From assembly GCF_003254545.1 (NCBI RefSeq), contig NZ_QJRH01000064.1:153895-217894 (forward strand): DNA of 64,000 nucleotides, written 5' to 3'. This DNA comes from Flavobacterium tistrianum. GTDB taxonomy: Bacteria > Bacteroidota > Bacteroidia > Flavobacteriales > Flavobacteriaceae. The position numbers were made by a program, and so were the translations under genes. Below the pieces are notes generated by a model. It made no database searches. It had not been told where the DNA came from and was given only the letters and a program-made list of their open reading frames with translations. Positions 33,076 through 41,659 of this stretch are shown here, piece after piece. Every line of letters begins with the position of its first letter. Within the stretch, counting starts at the first letter, position 1.

Positions 33076-35535
33076 TTATTTCATGTAAGACGCAGTCATT
33101 TTCTGGATTCTTTCAGCTAGAGTTTCGCTCGAAAGTTTTTCTCTTAATCGATCGGTGATAATTGGAAAACTAAAAGGAGTTGGTTTCAAACATTGTTTCC
33201 AAACAATTTTTTGATTTGCAATTCTTTCTAAAGCTAAAATTAAACGTCCTTCTTCCAGCTGATGTTCAAAGGTTTCGCGATACGCTTGATGCAATAATAA
33301 ATTATCGGGTTCAAAATCTCTGAAAACTTCAAACAGCAACTGCGAACCGCTTTGCAAATGTTTTGTTTTAACCATTTTTCCTGGAAAACCGGTAAAGACT
33401 AATCCCGAAATTACTGCTATATCTCTAAACTTTCTTCGAGCCATTTCGGTTGAATTTAGACTTTTCTGCAAATCATGATGCACATATTCCGTTGAGAATA
33501 AATTATTGTCTAAAACGGCTTCTATATCTATTTCCTGATCCGAAAGCAATTCAAAACCATAATCATTATACGCCAAAGAAAAGGTGATGGATTGCAATAA
33601 ACTAATTCTGAATGCCAATAAACTGGCTAAAGCTTCATGCACAAAACGTCCTTCAAACGGATAAAAAATAGCATGAAATCCTTCTCTGGTCTTAAAAGTT
33701 TCGATTAAAAATTCATCTGAACTTGGCACAATAGACTCTTTTCGTTGTCTTTTGAATAAAGGCTGTAAAGCTTTTAATTCTGGCGAAAGATTATCGGTAT
33801 TGGCACGATATAATTCTTTTCGAAGCAATTCGCTCATTTGGGAAGATAAAGCCAAACGTCCGCCCATCCAGCTTGCAATTTTAGATTCTTTCTTCGGACT
33901 CGCTTTTTTAACCAAAACCTGCATATTCCTGATTTTGAATAATTCCAGTTTTTTACCAGCAAAAATAAAAGTATCGCCAGGTTTTAGTTTTGAAATAAAC
34001 CACTCTTCAATCGTTCCGATATAACCGCCACTGACATATTTGACATTCATCACAGCATCACCAACAATAGTTCCAATCTGCATTCTATGATGCATGGCAA
34101 TCATTCTGCTGTTTATTTTGTAACAGCCGTTTTCATCAATTTCAACTTTTTTAAATTCGTCATACGCATGAAGACTTTGACTGCCTTGAGTAATGAAATT
34201 TAAAATCCAATTCCAGTTTTCAGTTGTAATGGTTTGATAACTAAAAGTTCCTTGAATTTCTTTGAAAATTTCATTTGGATAAAATCCATCAGAAACGGCC
34301 AACGTATTAAGGTATTGAACCAAAACATCCCAGCTGTTTAAATACGGAACGCGATCTTCTATAACGCTGTTTTCAACAGCTTTTTTCAAAGCAGAAGCTT
34401 CTATTAATTCAATGGCGTGAGTAGCAAGGAAATAAATAACACTTTCCTTTCCGGGCTGATGCCCGCTTCGTCCGGCGCGCTGCATAAAACGGGCAACGCC
34501 TTTTGGTCCTCCAACTTGAATAATCGATTCGACAGGAGCAAAGTCAACACCCAAATCTAAACTCGAAGTGCAGACCACGACTTTTAATTCTTCATTCCGA
34601 ATGGCATTTTCTACCCAAAGTCTGGTTTCTCTGTCAATACTTCCGTGATGCATGGCCATTTCCCCTGCGAATTCAGGATATTTTTCTAATAATCTCTGAT
34701 ACCAGATTTCGCAAGCCGAACGAACATTGGTAAAAATAAGTGTCGTTTTACTGGCTTTTATAATTTTTGCTGCTTCATCAATTAGATGCAATCCCATGTG
34801 TCCGCGCCATGGATACGTATCCATTTTTTCTGGGATAATCGAAACGACTTTTATCTTTTTGTTAATGACAGCTTTGATTAAAACAGAATTATGATACGCT
34901 TCAGAATCTACTCCAAGTAAAACTTCCTGCGCTTGCTGTAAATTTCCAATTGTGGCTGAAATTCCCCAAATTCGAATGTTTTTGGCAATGGTTTTCAATC
35001 TTGATAAACCTAATTCTACTTGAACCCCTCTTTTTGTTCCAAGTAATTCATGCCATTCGTCAATTACAATTGAACTGCAATTTTTAAAAATACTTGCATA
35101 ACCTTTTGTTACCAAAAGCAATTGCAAACTTTCGGGAGTTGTAATCAGCAGATCTGGCATTTTTCCTTTTTGCTTAGCTCTTTCTGAAGAAGAAGTATCT
35201 CCAGAACGAATTCCAACCGTCATAGGAATGTCTAAATCTGTCAAAACTCGCTCTGCAGCTTGTTTTATTTCGACAGATAAAGAACGCAGAGGCGTAATCC
35301 AAATCGCTTTTAATCCTGAATTGTGTTTCGTCCTGTAATTCGGATTTTCTTTGATGTAGTTTAAAATAATGGGAAGCCAAAGCGCATAGGTTTTCCCGCT
35401 TCCTGTTGGAGCATTTAACAAGCCATTTTTGCCTTGCAGAAAAGCAGTCCACGTTTGCGTCTGAAACGGAAAAGGTTTCCATCCCTGACTTTCAAACCAA
35501 TTATTGGCAACGGTAAATAACTGCTCTCTGTTCAT
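33076..35535 (-). CDS. Ligase-associated DEXH-box helicase (Lhr-Core type)
   Basis: This 819-aa superfamily 2 helicase has motif I NAPTGSGKT (K48), motif Ia TPLRSL, motif II DEWH (in place of DEVH), motif III SATIGN, and motif VI with QRAGRSGHQPG. A winged-helix and an Lhr-core C-terminal domain follow. The size matches Lhr-Core, the 3'-5' translocating DNA helicase of this repair cluster, and not the much longer Lhr. The start codon overlaps the ligase stop by one base (TAATG), which implies coupled translation. The likely role is DNA unwinding during damage repair, together with the ligase and nucleases. Confidence 0.93.
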   Translation of the reverse strand: MNREQLFTVANNWFESQGWKPFPFQTQTWTAFLQGKNGLLNAPTGSGKTYALWLPIILNYIKENPNYRTKHNSGLKAIWITPLRSLSVEIKQAAERVLTDLDIPMTVGIRSGDTSSSERAKQKGKMPDLLITTPESLQLLLVTKGYASIFKNCSSIVIDEWHELLGTKRGVQVELGLSRLKTIAKNIRIWGISATIGNLQQAQEVLLGVDSEAYHNSVLIKAVINKKIKVVSIIPEKMDTYPWRGHMGLHLIDEAAKIIKASKTTLIFTNVRSACEIWYQRLLEKYPEFAGEMAMHHGSIDRETRLWVENAIRNEELKVVVCTSSLDLGVDFAPVESIIQVGGPKGVARFMQRAGRSGHQPGKESVIYFLATHAIELIEASALKKAVENSVIEDRVPYLNSWDVLVQYLNTLAVSDGFYPNEIFKEIQGTFSYQTITTENWNWILNFITQGSQSLHAYDEFKKVEIDENGCYKINSRMIAMHHRMQIGTIVGDAVMNVKYVSGGYIGTIEEWFISKLKPGDTFIFAGKKLELFKIRNMQVLVKKASPKKESKIASWMGGRLALSSQMSELLRKELYRANTDNLSPELKALQPLFKRQRKESIVPSSDEFLIETFKTREGFHAIFYPFEGRFVHEALASLLAFRISLLQSITFSLAYNDYGFELLSDQEIDIEAVLDNNLFSTEYVHHDLQKSLNSTEMARRKFRDIAVISGLVFTGFPGKMVKTKHLQSGSQLLFEVFRDFEPDNLLLHQAYRETFEHQLEEGRLILALERIANQKIVWKQCLKPTPFSFPIITDRLREKLSSETLAERIQKMTASYMK

Positions 35536-37136
35536 TATGAAATCATATTTTTTAAATCTTCTATCGAATTGGCATCTTCAATTTTTTTGTCGTGTCGCCA
35601 CCTTAAAATTCGCGGAAAGCGAGTTGCAACTCCGCTTTTATGTCTTTTGGAAAGCGCAATTCCTTCAAAACCAATTTCAAAAACCAATTTCGGCGTAACA
35701 CTTCTCACTGGGCCAAATCGCTCTAAAGTATTTTTTTTAATAAAATCATCTACCATTCTAAATTCTGCATCGGTTAAACCAGAATACGCTTTCGCGAAAG
35801 TGACGAGTTCGCGTTCCTTGTTTTCATTTTCCTGCCAAAGGGCAAAAGTATAATCGGTAAAGAGATTGGATCTTCTTCCGTGTCCGCGCATGGCGTAGGT
35901 GAGGACAGCATCTATGGTTAGAGGTTCTATTTTCCATTTCCACCAATCGCCTTTTTTTCTGCCTACTAAATAGGGAGAGTTTTTTCGTTTCAGCATCAAA
36001 CCTTCGCTTCTCATTTCACGAGATTTTAATCTTTCGTTTGTGACATCTTCCCAAGTCGAAAAATTGATTCGCTCTGAAAGCTGTAACGGAATTTCTTTGC
36101 CAATTAAAGTGGTAAATAGTTCTTCTAATAAAGTACGACGTTCTTCATACGGAAGATTCCGAATATCATTTCCCTGCCATTCCAATAAATCGTAAGCTTT
36201 AATAATTACAGGCGTATTTTTTAAAACCGAAGCGGATACATTTTTGCGACCAATTCGGGTTTGCAAATCGTTAAATGTTCCAATTTGATTGTCTATATAA
36301 GGAAGAATTTCACCATCAATAACAGTTCCGTCTGGAATATTTCCGATGAAAGTTTGAAATTCAGGATATTTATCGGTTACCAATTCTTCGCCACGGCTCC
36401 AGACGTAAATTTCATTATCACGAATAATGGTTTGAGAACGGATTCCGTCCCATTTATGTTCAGCGCTCCAATCTTCTGGATTTCCAAGATTTTCTAATTC
36501 TCCTTCAATTGGATAAGCCAAATAAAACGGATAAGGTTTCGATAAATAATCGCTACTTTTTTCATCCAAAATCAATTCTTGAAACGTAATCGTATTCGGA
36601 TTCCAATCGCCCATTAATTTATAAGCCAATGTATCTTCGTCAATATTTTCGGCTTTTGAAAGTGCGCGTGTCATTAACTTCTGACTTAAGCCAATTCTGA
36701 AACTACCTGTTATTAATTTAGTGAAAACGAATCTTTCGTAATAATTTAAATTGAGCCAATTGGTTTGTAAGTATTCTTTTTTCTCAAAATCAGTTTTCTT
36801 TTTTAAAGCAATAATTTCTTGTAGAAATTCAGTCAAACTTTTATCGGAGTGTTCTTTTGTGGTAGGAATAACCAGCGCAATTGTTTCTGCCAAATCACCC
36901 ACGATATGATAACTTTCTTCAAAAAGCCAAAGTGGAATATTAGCCAATTCGTTTGCCCATAAGCGCAATAAAGTAGTATTAACTGGTCGGGGAGGGCGAC
37001 GGTGCGAAAGAATGGCAATTGTCCAGACTTTATCTTCGTCGCTTGCTTTTAGAAAATAATTAGTCAGCGCATCAACTTTTACCGATGTTTTATTAGAACT
37101 ATCTAAGGTTTTTATAAGCTCGGCAAAGTTTTTCAT
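35535..37136 (-). CDS. ATP-dependent DNA ligase (ligase-associated DNA damage response cluster)
   Basis: This 533-aa ligase has an N-terminal DNA-binding domain (about 1-200), the adenylation domain with nucleotidyl lysine K228 in EHKWDGIRSQ, motif III VWSRGEE, motif IV IDGEILPY, motif V GLMLKRKNSPY...WWKWK and a C-terminal OB domain. It seals nicks using ATP, unlike the NAD-dependent replicative LigA. The family often carries the annotation 'cisplatin damage response ligase'. It lies 55 bases after the exonuclease gene and overlaps the helicase start by one base. Confidence 0.93.
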   Translation of the reverse strand: MKNFAELIKTLDSSNKTSVKVDALTNYFLKASDEDKVWTIAILSHRRPPRPVNTTLLRLWANELANIPLWLFEESYHIVGDLAETIALVIPTTKEHSDKSLTEFLQEIIALKKKTDFEKKEYLQTNWLNLNYYERFVFTKLITGSFRIGLSQKLMTRALSKAENIDEDTLAYKLMGDWNPNTITFQELILDEKSSDYLSKPYPFYLAYPIEGELENLGNPEDWSAEHKWDGIRSQTIIRDNEIYVWSRGEELVTDKYPEFQTFIGNIPDGTVIDGEILPYIDNQIGTFNDLQTRIGRKNVSASVLKNTPVIIKAYDLLEWQGNDIRNLPYEERRTLLEELFTTLIGKEIPLQLSERINFSTWEDVTNERLKSREMRSEGLMLKRKNSPYLVGRKKGDWWKWKIEPLTIDAVLTYAMRGHGRRSNLFTDYTFALWQENENKERELVTFAKAYSGLTDAEFRMVDDFIKKNTLERFGPVRSVTPKLVFEIGFEGIALSKRHKSGVATRFPRILRWRHDKKIEDANSIEDLKNMIS

Positions 37137-37191
37137 TCTAGTTTTGAATTATGAATTATGAGTTATGAATTTGTCATTAATAAGTAACCAT

Positions 37192-38202
37192 TTACAATTC
37201 ATCATTAATTACGTCATTCGTTTCTCCTTCGTATTGTGTGTTTGCGGTTCTGGCGTCGTAACCTAATTCTCTTAGATATCTCGAGAATATATCTGAATAG
37301 CCGTGAGTACAGATTACTTTTTCTGCGCCTGTGGCTTTTATGCTTTCCAATAAACCTGTCCAATCGCAGTGATCGCTTAAGACAAATCCGCGGTCGACGG
37401 CACGTCTTCGTCTTGCTCCTCTAAAAGCCATCCAGCCGCTTGCTGTTCCTGTTACAAAAGGAGTCATTTTTCTAATCCAAGTGCTTCCGTGTGCGCTTGG
37501 CGGAGCAATTACAATATTGCCTAATAAATCTTCTTTTTTTGTTTCGGAAGTTATTCTTATGGTTGGAGGCAAATCAATCATTGGCCGGACAATATTGGTT
37601 ATATTTTCAATTGCGCCATGTGTGTAAATTTGACCGATGCTTGTGTCTAAATTTTTTAATAATCGTTGCGCTTTTCCTAAAGAATATCCAAATAATACAG
37701 ATGTTTTTCCTTCTGCACGATTCTCAGTCCACCAATTATTAATTTCAGTCATGACATCTGCTTGCGGTTCCCATTTAAAAGCTGGAAGTCCGAAAGTGCA
37801 TTCGGTGATAAAAGAATGACATTTTACCACTTCGTACGGAACAGAAATTCCGTCATCTTCGGTTTTGTAATCACCGGTAAAAACCCAGATTTCGCCTTTG
37901 TATTCTACTCTTATTTGCGCAGATCCAATAATATGACCCGCAGGATGAAAAGAAAATTTCACTCCGTTTATCGTAAAAGTTTCATTCCAATTTTTTCCTG
38001 AAACATTAATTTCTCCTAAACGATGTTTTATAATGGGAATATTCGAATAATGTGTAATGTAATTTTGATGTCCCCATCTGGCATGATCAGAATGTCCATG
38101 TGTGATAATGGCATTTTTAACTGGCCGCCACGGATCCAGATAAACATCTGCCTGTTGGCAGTAAATTCCTTTATCGTTAAATTGTAATAATGGCGGAGTC
38201 AT
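37192..38202 (-). CDS. Ligase-associated MBL-fold DNA exonuclease
   Basis: This 336-aa metallo-beta-lactamase/beta-CASP protein has the metal motif THGHSDH (H35, H37, D39, H40), HPAGHIIGSAQIRV and FTGDYKTEDDGIS, and the beta-CASP blocks YSLGKAQRLL and DHCDWTGLLE. Family members of this cluster are 5' exonucleases of the SNM1/Artemis type acting on damaged DNA ends. It is the first gene of the four-gene set. The intergenic run to the ligase has short direct repeats of ATTATGA-type sequence, common in this kind of genome. Confidence 0.92.
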   Translation of the reverse strand: MTPPLLQFNDKGIYCQQADVYLDPWRPVKNAIITHGHSDHARWGHQNYITHYSNIPIIKHRLGEINVSGKNWNETFTINGVKFSFHPAGHIIGSAQIRVEYKGEIWVFTGDYKTEDDGISVPYEVVKCHSFITECTFGLPAFKWEPQADVMTEINNWWTENRAEGKTSVLFGYSLGKAQRLLKNLDTSIGQIYTHGAIENITNIVRPMIDLPPTIRITSETKKEDLLGNIVIAPPSAHGSTWIRKMTPFVTGTASGWMAFRGARRRRAVDRGFVLSDHCDWTGLLESIKATGAEKVICTHGYSDIFSRYLRELGYDARTANTQYEGETNDVINDEL

Positions 38203-38244
38203 TTTTTAATAAGATAATTAGAATTTAGCAATTAGATAATTGTT

Positions 38245-38631
38245 CTATGCGCTTGCTGCGATGATTAGATAGGCTATAAGAGATATACTTAATACAAATA
38301 GCATCATTGTAATAAAGGTAAGCATTGCTGTTGAATATTGATACTTTCCTCTCTTTAATAGTTTGATAGTGTGAGCATAACGCAGATAAGAGAGCAGAAT
38401 GGTCATTGCGCCTGCAATAAGTAGACTTATGCCTAAATAGATGGTGAAATTGCTGTTTGGCGGTACAGTTTCGGCTATATATTTTGTTGGAAGCTGTTTT
38501 AGAAATAATGAAAATTTTACTGCTACAAATCCAAAAACCATTATTCCAATTCCCGTGCGAAGCCATGCTAATAAAGTTCTTTCATTAGACAAGTATTCAT
38601 TCATAACTTCCTGATCATTTTTTGGCGACAT
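38245..38631 (-). CDS. DUF202-family membrane protein (YidH-like)
   Basis: This 128-aa protein has the DUF202 signature EYLSNERTLLAWLRTGIG followed by a helix, then two further membrane helices (about 67-85 and 105-126). DUF202 proteins are small inner-membrane proteins without an agreed function; some sit near stress or vacuolar transporter-like genes. It ends 42 bases before the exonuclease start and follows a small hypothetical gene by 15 bases. Confidence 0.88.
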   Translation of the reverse strand: MSPKNDQEVMNEYLSNERTLLAWLRTGIGIMVFGFVAVKFSLFLKQLPTKYIAETVPPNSNFTIYLGISLLIAGAMTILLSYLRYAHTIKLLKRGKYQYSTAMLTFITMMLFVLSISLIAYLIIAASA

Positions 38632-38646
38632 ATTTTTAAGGAATTT

Positions 38647-38964
38647 TTAATGTTCAAAATTTCGGTAAGGAGGGCAGTTATATTTATCGTCTTCGTTATC
38701 TAGATTATAACTGTTATAAGGATTAGCATCGTCATAAGTAGGATAAGGAGTATTATCTTCAGCCAGATTAAGTCCGCTTTCTATAATTTCATAGGAATCT
38801 TCAAAATGACTGCAATATTTTCTGTAATTGTTATCGGGGTTTTGTCCCGAAGTAAATTCATCGTCCATTGCTTCATTTTCATGTGCTGTATCAACATGAT
38901 CTGGCTTACTGCATTTATAATTATTTAATTTTGCAGTTTTTCTGTTGTCTTTATCTGTTCTCAT
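38647..38964 (-). CDS. Hypothetical acidic, Asn/Asp/Tyr-rich small protein
   Basis: This 105-aa ORF with an ATG start has no recognised domain. It is strongly hydrophilic and probably disordered, with many Asp, Asn, Glu and Tyr residues (TPYPTYDDANPYNSYNLDNE) and three cysteines. The DUF202 gene starts 15 bases downstream, supporting a real co-transcribed gene. It is possibly a stress-related hydrophilic protein, but this is not shown by any motif. Confidence 0.5.
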   Translation of the reverse strand: MRTDKDNRKTAKLNNYKCSKPDHVDTAHENEAMDDEFTSGQNPDNNYRKYCSHFEDSYEIIESGLNLAEDNTPYPTYDDANPYNSYNLDNEDDKYNCPPYRNFEH

Positions 38965-39186
38965 GGCTGCTATTTTAAATTAGTAAATGTCTATTGTGAT
39001 TTATACAAAATTGAAAATTAGATGATTGAAAAGTTTATAAGATTCGATTTTATTTTTACATGATTTATTTCTCTACTTGGTTTGGGGTAATTCCCATTTT
39101 GTAAAAATCAATTATAATTCTGTAAAATAACGACTTACGTATTTTGCAACTTTGTACATATTAATAATTTAAAAAATTATAACATT

Positions 39187-39315
39187 ATGGAAACTTCAAG
39201 AAAAGATTCGAAATCTGGAATGAAAGATTCTGGAAAAACTCAAAAATCAACTTCTGGTTCTAGAGGAAAAAGCACTACAAAATCTAACGATACAAAAGGT
39301 AGAGCTGGTCATTAA
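39187..39315 (+). CDS. Very small basic low-complexity protein (42 aa)
   Basis: This ATG-started 42-codon ORF encodes an almost fully hydrophilic peptide made of Ser, Lys, Thr, Gly and Asp (starts METSRKDSKSGMKD, ends KGRAGH). It is isolated, has a long A+T-rich upstream region and is followed at once by a strong bidirectional terminator, which argues that it is expressed. The composition recalls short stress-induced or nucleic-acid-binding peptides, but no family can be named with certainty. Confidence 0.55.
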   Translation: METSRKDSKSGMKDSGKTQKSTSGSRGKSTTKSNDTKGRAGH

Positions 39316-39343
39316 TTTTTAGTTTATTGAAAGACTAAATAAT

Positions 39344-39379
39344 AAAAGCGTGCTGTTTAAATGTAAACAGCACGCTTTT
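39344..39379. terminator. Bidirectional intrinsic terminator
   Basis: A perfect 16-bp stem (AAAAGCGTGCTGTTTA with its complement) and a 4-base loop sit between the convergent small basic ORF and the FrnE-type gene. A-runs and T-runs flank both sides, so either direction can stop here. Confidence 0.85.
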
Positions 39380-39399
39380 AGGTTATATAAAGTTTATTT

Positions 39400-40029
39400 T
39401 TACTTTAGAACCTCTTGAATTGTTTTAACAAATGTTTCTACAGGCTGAGCACCCGAAACAGCATATTTGCGATCAAAAACAAAGAAAGGAACTCCTTGAA
39501 CACCAATTTCAGCGGCTTCTTTGATATCTGACTCAACTTCTTTTAAGAATAAAGAATCGCTTTCAAGAACTTCTCTGATTTCTTTTTCTTCTAAACCAGC
39601 CTGAACTCCTAATTCTATTAGCGTTGGACCGTTGTTTAAATCTCTTCCGTCAGTAAAATAAGCTTTAAAGAAAATTTCTTCCATTCTATCGCCCATATTT
39701 TTGGTTTTAGCCAATTGAATAATTCTATGCGCGTTTAAAGAATTTGAGATAACAGCTTTGTCAAAGTTATAATCTAAACCAACGCCTTTAGCGCGTTCTG
39801 TGACGCCTTTGTGCATTTCTTTAGATTGTTCAATCGATATTCCTTTTCTTTCTGCTAAGAACGTATAAACGTCCATCCCAGGTTCTGAAGTAATTGTCGG
39901 ATCAAGCTGAAAGCTTTTCCATTCAATTTCAAAATTATCATTAGGAAATACAGCAAGTGCTGTTTCCAATTGTCTTTTTCCGATATAACAAAACGGACAC
40001 ATGATGTCCGACCAAATTTCTATTTTCAT
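39400..40029 (-). CDS. DsbA-family oxidoreductase (FrnE type)
   Basis: This 209-aa cytoplasmic thioredoxin-fold protein has a CPFC active site at residues 11-14 (WSDIMCPFCYIGK) and the all-helical insert typical of FrnE/DsbA-like proteins (SNSLNAHRIIQLAK). The cis-Pro loop IGVQGVPFFVFDRKYAVSGAQ is intact. FrnE proteins act in thiol-disulfide exchange and, in Deinococcus, in oxidative stress tolerance. There is no signal peptide. A TATCTTTG -7 element lies just upstream on the minus strand. Confidence 0.9.
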   Translation of the reverse strand: MKIEIWSDIMCPFCYIGKRQLETALAVFPNDNFEIEWKSFQLDPTITSEPGMDVYTFLAERKGISIEQSKEMHKGVTERAKGVGLDYNFDKAVISNSLNAHRIIQLAKTKNMGDRMEEIFFKAYFTDGRDLNNGPTLIELGVQAGLEEKEIREVLESDSLFLKEVESDIKEAAEIGVQGVPFFVFDRKYAVSGAQPVETFVKTIQEVLK

Positions 40030-40033
40030 ATTA

Positions 40034-40041
40034 CAAAGATA
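40034..40041 (-). promoter_or_regulatory. Candidate -7 element of the FrnE-type gene (TATCTTTG)
   Basis: This is an exact TAnnTTTG match on the minus strand, five bases before the ATG. It would give a leaderless or very short-leader mRNA. No TTG at the -33 distance is seen. Confidence 0.35.
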
Positions 40042-40053
40042 CGGAAATTTGTT

Positions 40054-40307
40054 GTTTCAGGTTTCATGTTTCAAGTTGATATGCTTTATGTTTTTCTTAC
40101 CGCAAAGCACATAAAGGTTTACGCAAAGTTCGCAAAGTTTTTTTTAAGCTGGATGAGATAATCTCGCAAAGTCGCGTAGTCGCAAAGTTTTACATAAAGC
40201 TTTGCGATCTTTGCGTTTACTGTAGATTTAAGCATATTTAAATACCTTGCGATCTTTGCGTTAAAATCAACACAAAGTAAAGCAACTTGAAACCTGAAAC
40301 CTGAAAC
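40054..40307. repeat. Dispersed 'GCAAAG' repeat with terminal inverted repeats, copy 1
   Basis: The ends are a 25-base near-perfect inverted repeat (40054-40078 against 40283-40307, one mismatch, built of GTTTCA/TGAAAC units). The interior is rich in GCAAAG and CTTTGCG motifs (for example CGCAAAGTTCGCAAAG). A second, related copy is at 44095-44312. There is no coding sequence I trust; the short ORFs over it are the typical translation of this repeat. Confidence 0.7.
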
Positions 40308-40320
40308 AAAAAAACTCAAA

Positions 40321-40355
40321 TAAAAAACCGCAACTCTTTATGGGAATTGCGGTTT
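40321..40355 (-). terminator. Likely terminator downstream of dnaN
   Basis: AAACCGCAA/TTGCGGTTT stems with a 13-base loop are followed on the minus strand by a T-run. It lies 110 bases after the dnaN stop codon. Confidence 0.6.
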
Positions 40356-40465
40356 CTAGGTATAAAAAATGGTTGGTTAATAGCGATATCTTTTTTTTTT
40401 TTTACAATGATAGATCTTTTATTTAAAACTAAAAAATATCCCTGTAACAGAAAGAAACTTTAATG

Positions 40466-41584
40466 TTAACTATTTAACATTACAGGCATTACCAACATAG
40501 TAACTGTTTCTCCTTCTTCTAAACCATCAACTGGAGTTAAAATTCCAGCTCTGTTTGGTAAAGACATTTCAAGCATAATCATGTCTGATTGTAGGTTTGT
40601 CAACATCTCAGTCAAGAAACGAGAGTTGAAACCAATTTGTAAATCATCACCTTGATAATCACAAGTCAATCTTTCTTCTGCTTTGTTTGAGTAATCGATG
40701 TCTTCCGCAGAAACGTTTAATTCTGCTCCAGCAATTTTTAAACGAATTTGGTGTGTAGTCTTGTTAGAGAAAATCGCAACACGTTTAACTGAACTTAAGA
40801 ATAAAGAACGGTCAATCATTAATTTGTTTGGATTTTCTTTTGGAATTACCGCTTCGTAATTTGGGTATTTTCCATCAATTAAACGACACATTAAGATATA
40901 ATTGTCAAATGAGAAAGTCGCATTTGAATCGTTGTATTCAATTTTTACTTCAGCATCAGAAGTTCCTAAAATACTTTTTAAAATGTTCAAAGGTTTTTTA
41001 GGCATGATAAAATCGGCAACTTGAGACGCTTTTACATCTGTACGTGAATATTTTACCAATTTATGAGCATCTGTAGCTACGAAAATTAATCCTTCTGGTG
41101 AAAACTGGAAGAATACTCCAGACATTACTGGACGTAGATCATCGTTTCCAGCTGCGAAAATAGTTTTGCTTACCGCAGTTGCTAAAACTTCTGCAGGAAC
41201 AAGAGTTACAGATGGATCTTCAAGACTTACTGCTTTAGGGAATTCTTCTCCTGCAGCATAAGCCAATGCATATTTACCAGAATTAGAGCTAATCTCTACT
41301 GTGTTGTTGTCTTCAACAGTAAAAGTTAACGGCTGCTCTGGAAAAGTTTTTAAAATTTCAAGCAAAAGTTTTGCAGGAACTGCTACACTTCCTTTGCTTG
41401 TAGAATCGATCGATAATGTAGCCGACATTGTCGTTTCAAGATCTGAAGCCGAAACGGTCAACTCATTGTTGTTTAGTTCAAATAAAAAGTTGTCTAAAAT
41501 AGGCAACGTATTATTACTATTGATTACACTACCTAAAACTTGTAATTGTTTTAATAAGTATGAACTCGATACTATAAATTTCAT
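40466..41584 (-). CDS. dnaN: DNA polymerase III beta sliding clamp
   Basis: This 372-aa protein has the three-fold beta-clamp architecture (domains about 1-120, 121-245, 246-372). It begins MKFIVSSSYLLKQLQ, contains ELTVSASDLETTMSA and the conserved RFLTEMLTNL region, and ends with the VMPVMLNS-type tail that contributes to the partner-binding pocket (MPM/MPV motif). The clamp encircles DNA and tethers polymerase III. The gene is away from dnaA, which is usual in Bacteroidota. It lies 75 bases downstream of gldG. Confidence 0.97.
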   Translation of the reverse strand: MKFIVSSSYLLKQLQVLGSVINSNNTLPILDNFLFELNNNELTVSASDLETTMSATLSIDSTSKGSVAVPAKLLLEILKTFPEQPLTFTVEDNNTVEISSNSGKYALAYAAGEEFPKAVSLEDPSVTLVPAEVLATAVSKTIFAAGNDDLRPVMSGVFFQFSPEGLIFVATDAHKLVKYSRTDVKASQVADFIMPKKPLNILKSILGTSDAEVKIEYNDSNATFSFDNYILMCRLIDGKYPNYEAVIPKENPNKLMIDRSLFLSSVKRVAIFSNKTTHQIRLKIAGAELNVSAEDIDYSNKAEERLTCDYQGDDLQIGFNSRFLTEMLTNLQSDMIMLEMSLPNRAGILTPVDGLEEGETVTMLVMPVMLNS

Positions 41585-41612
41585 CTGTTTTATTTTCTAA
41601 ATATAAGGATTA

Positions 41613-41620
41613 CAAATATA
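41613..41620 (-). promoter_or_regulatory. Candidate -7 element of dnaN (TATATTTG)
   Basis: This is an exact TAnnTTTG match on the minus strand, 28 bases before the dnaN ATG, in the 75-base gap after gldG. No TTG lies at the ideal -33 spacing. It could let dnaN be transcribed independently of gldFG. Confidence 0.35.
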
Positions 41621-41659
41621 TCTTAAACTATCCAAAGTATTACATTTTTTTATTAACAT

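Noticed and set aside
39970..40319. Two short open frames over the GCAAAG repeat
   Set aside because: They translate the dispersed repeat itself, overlap each other on opposite strands and have no domain.
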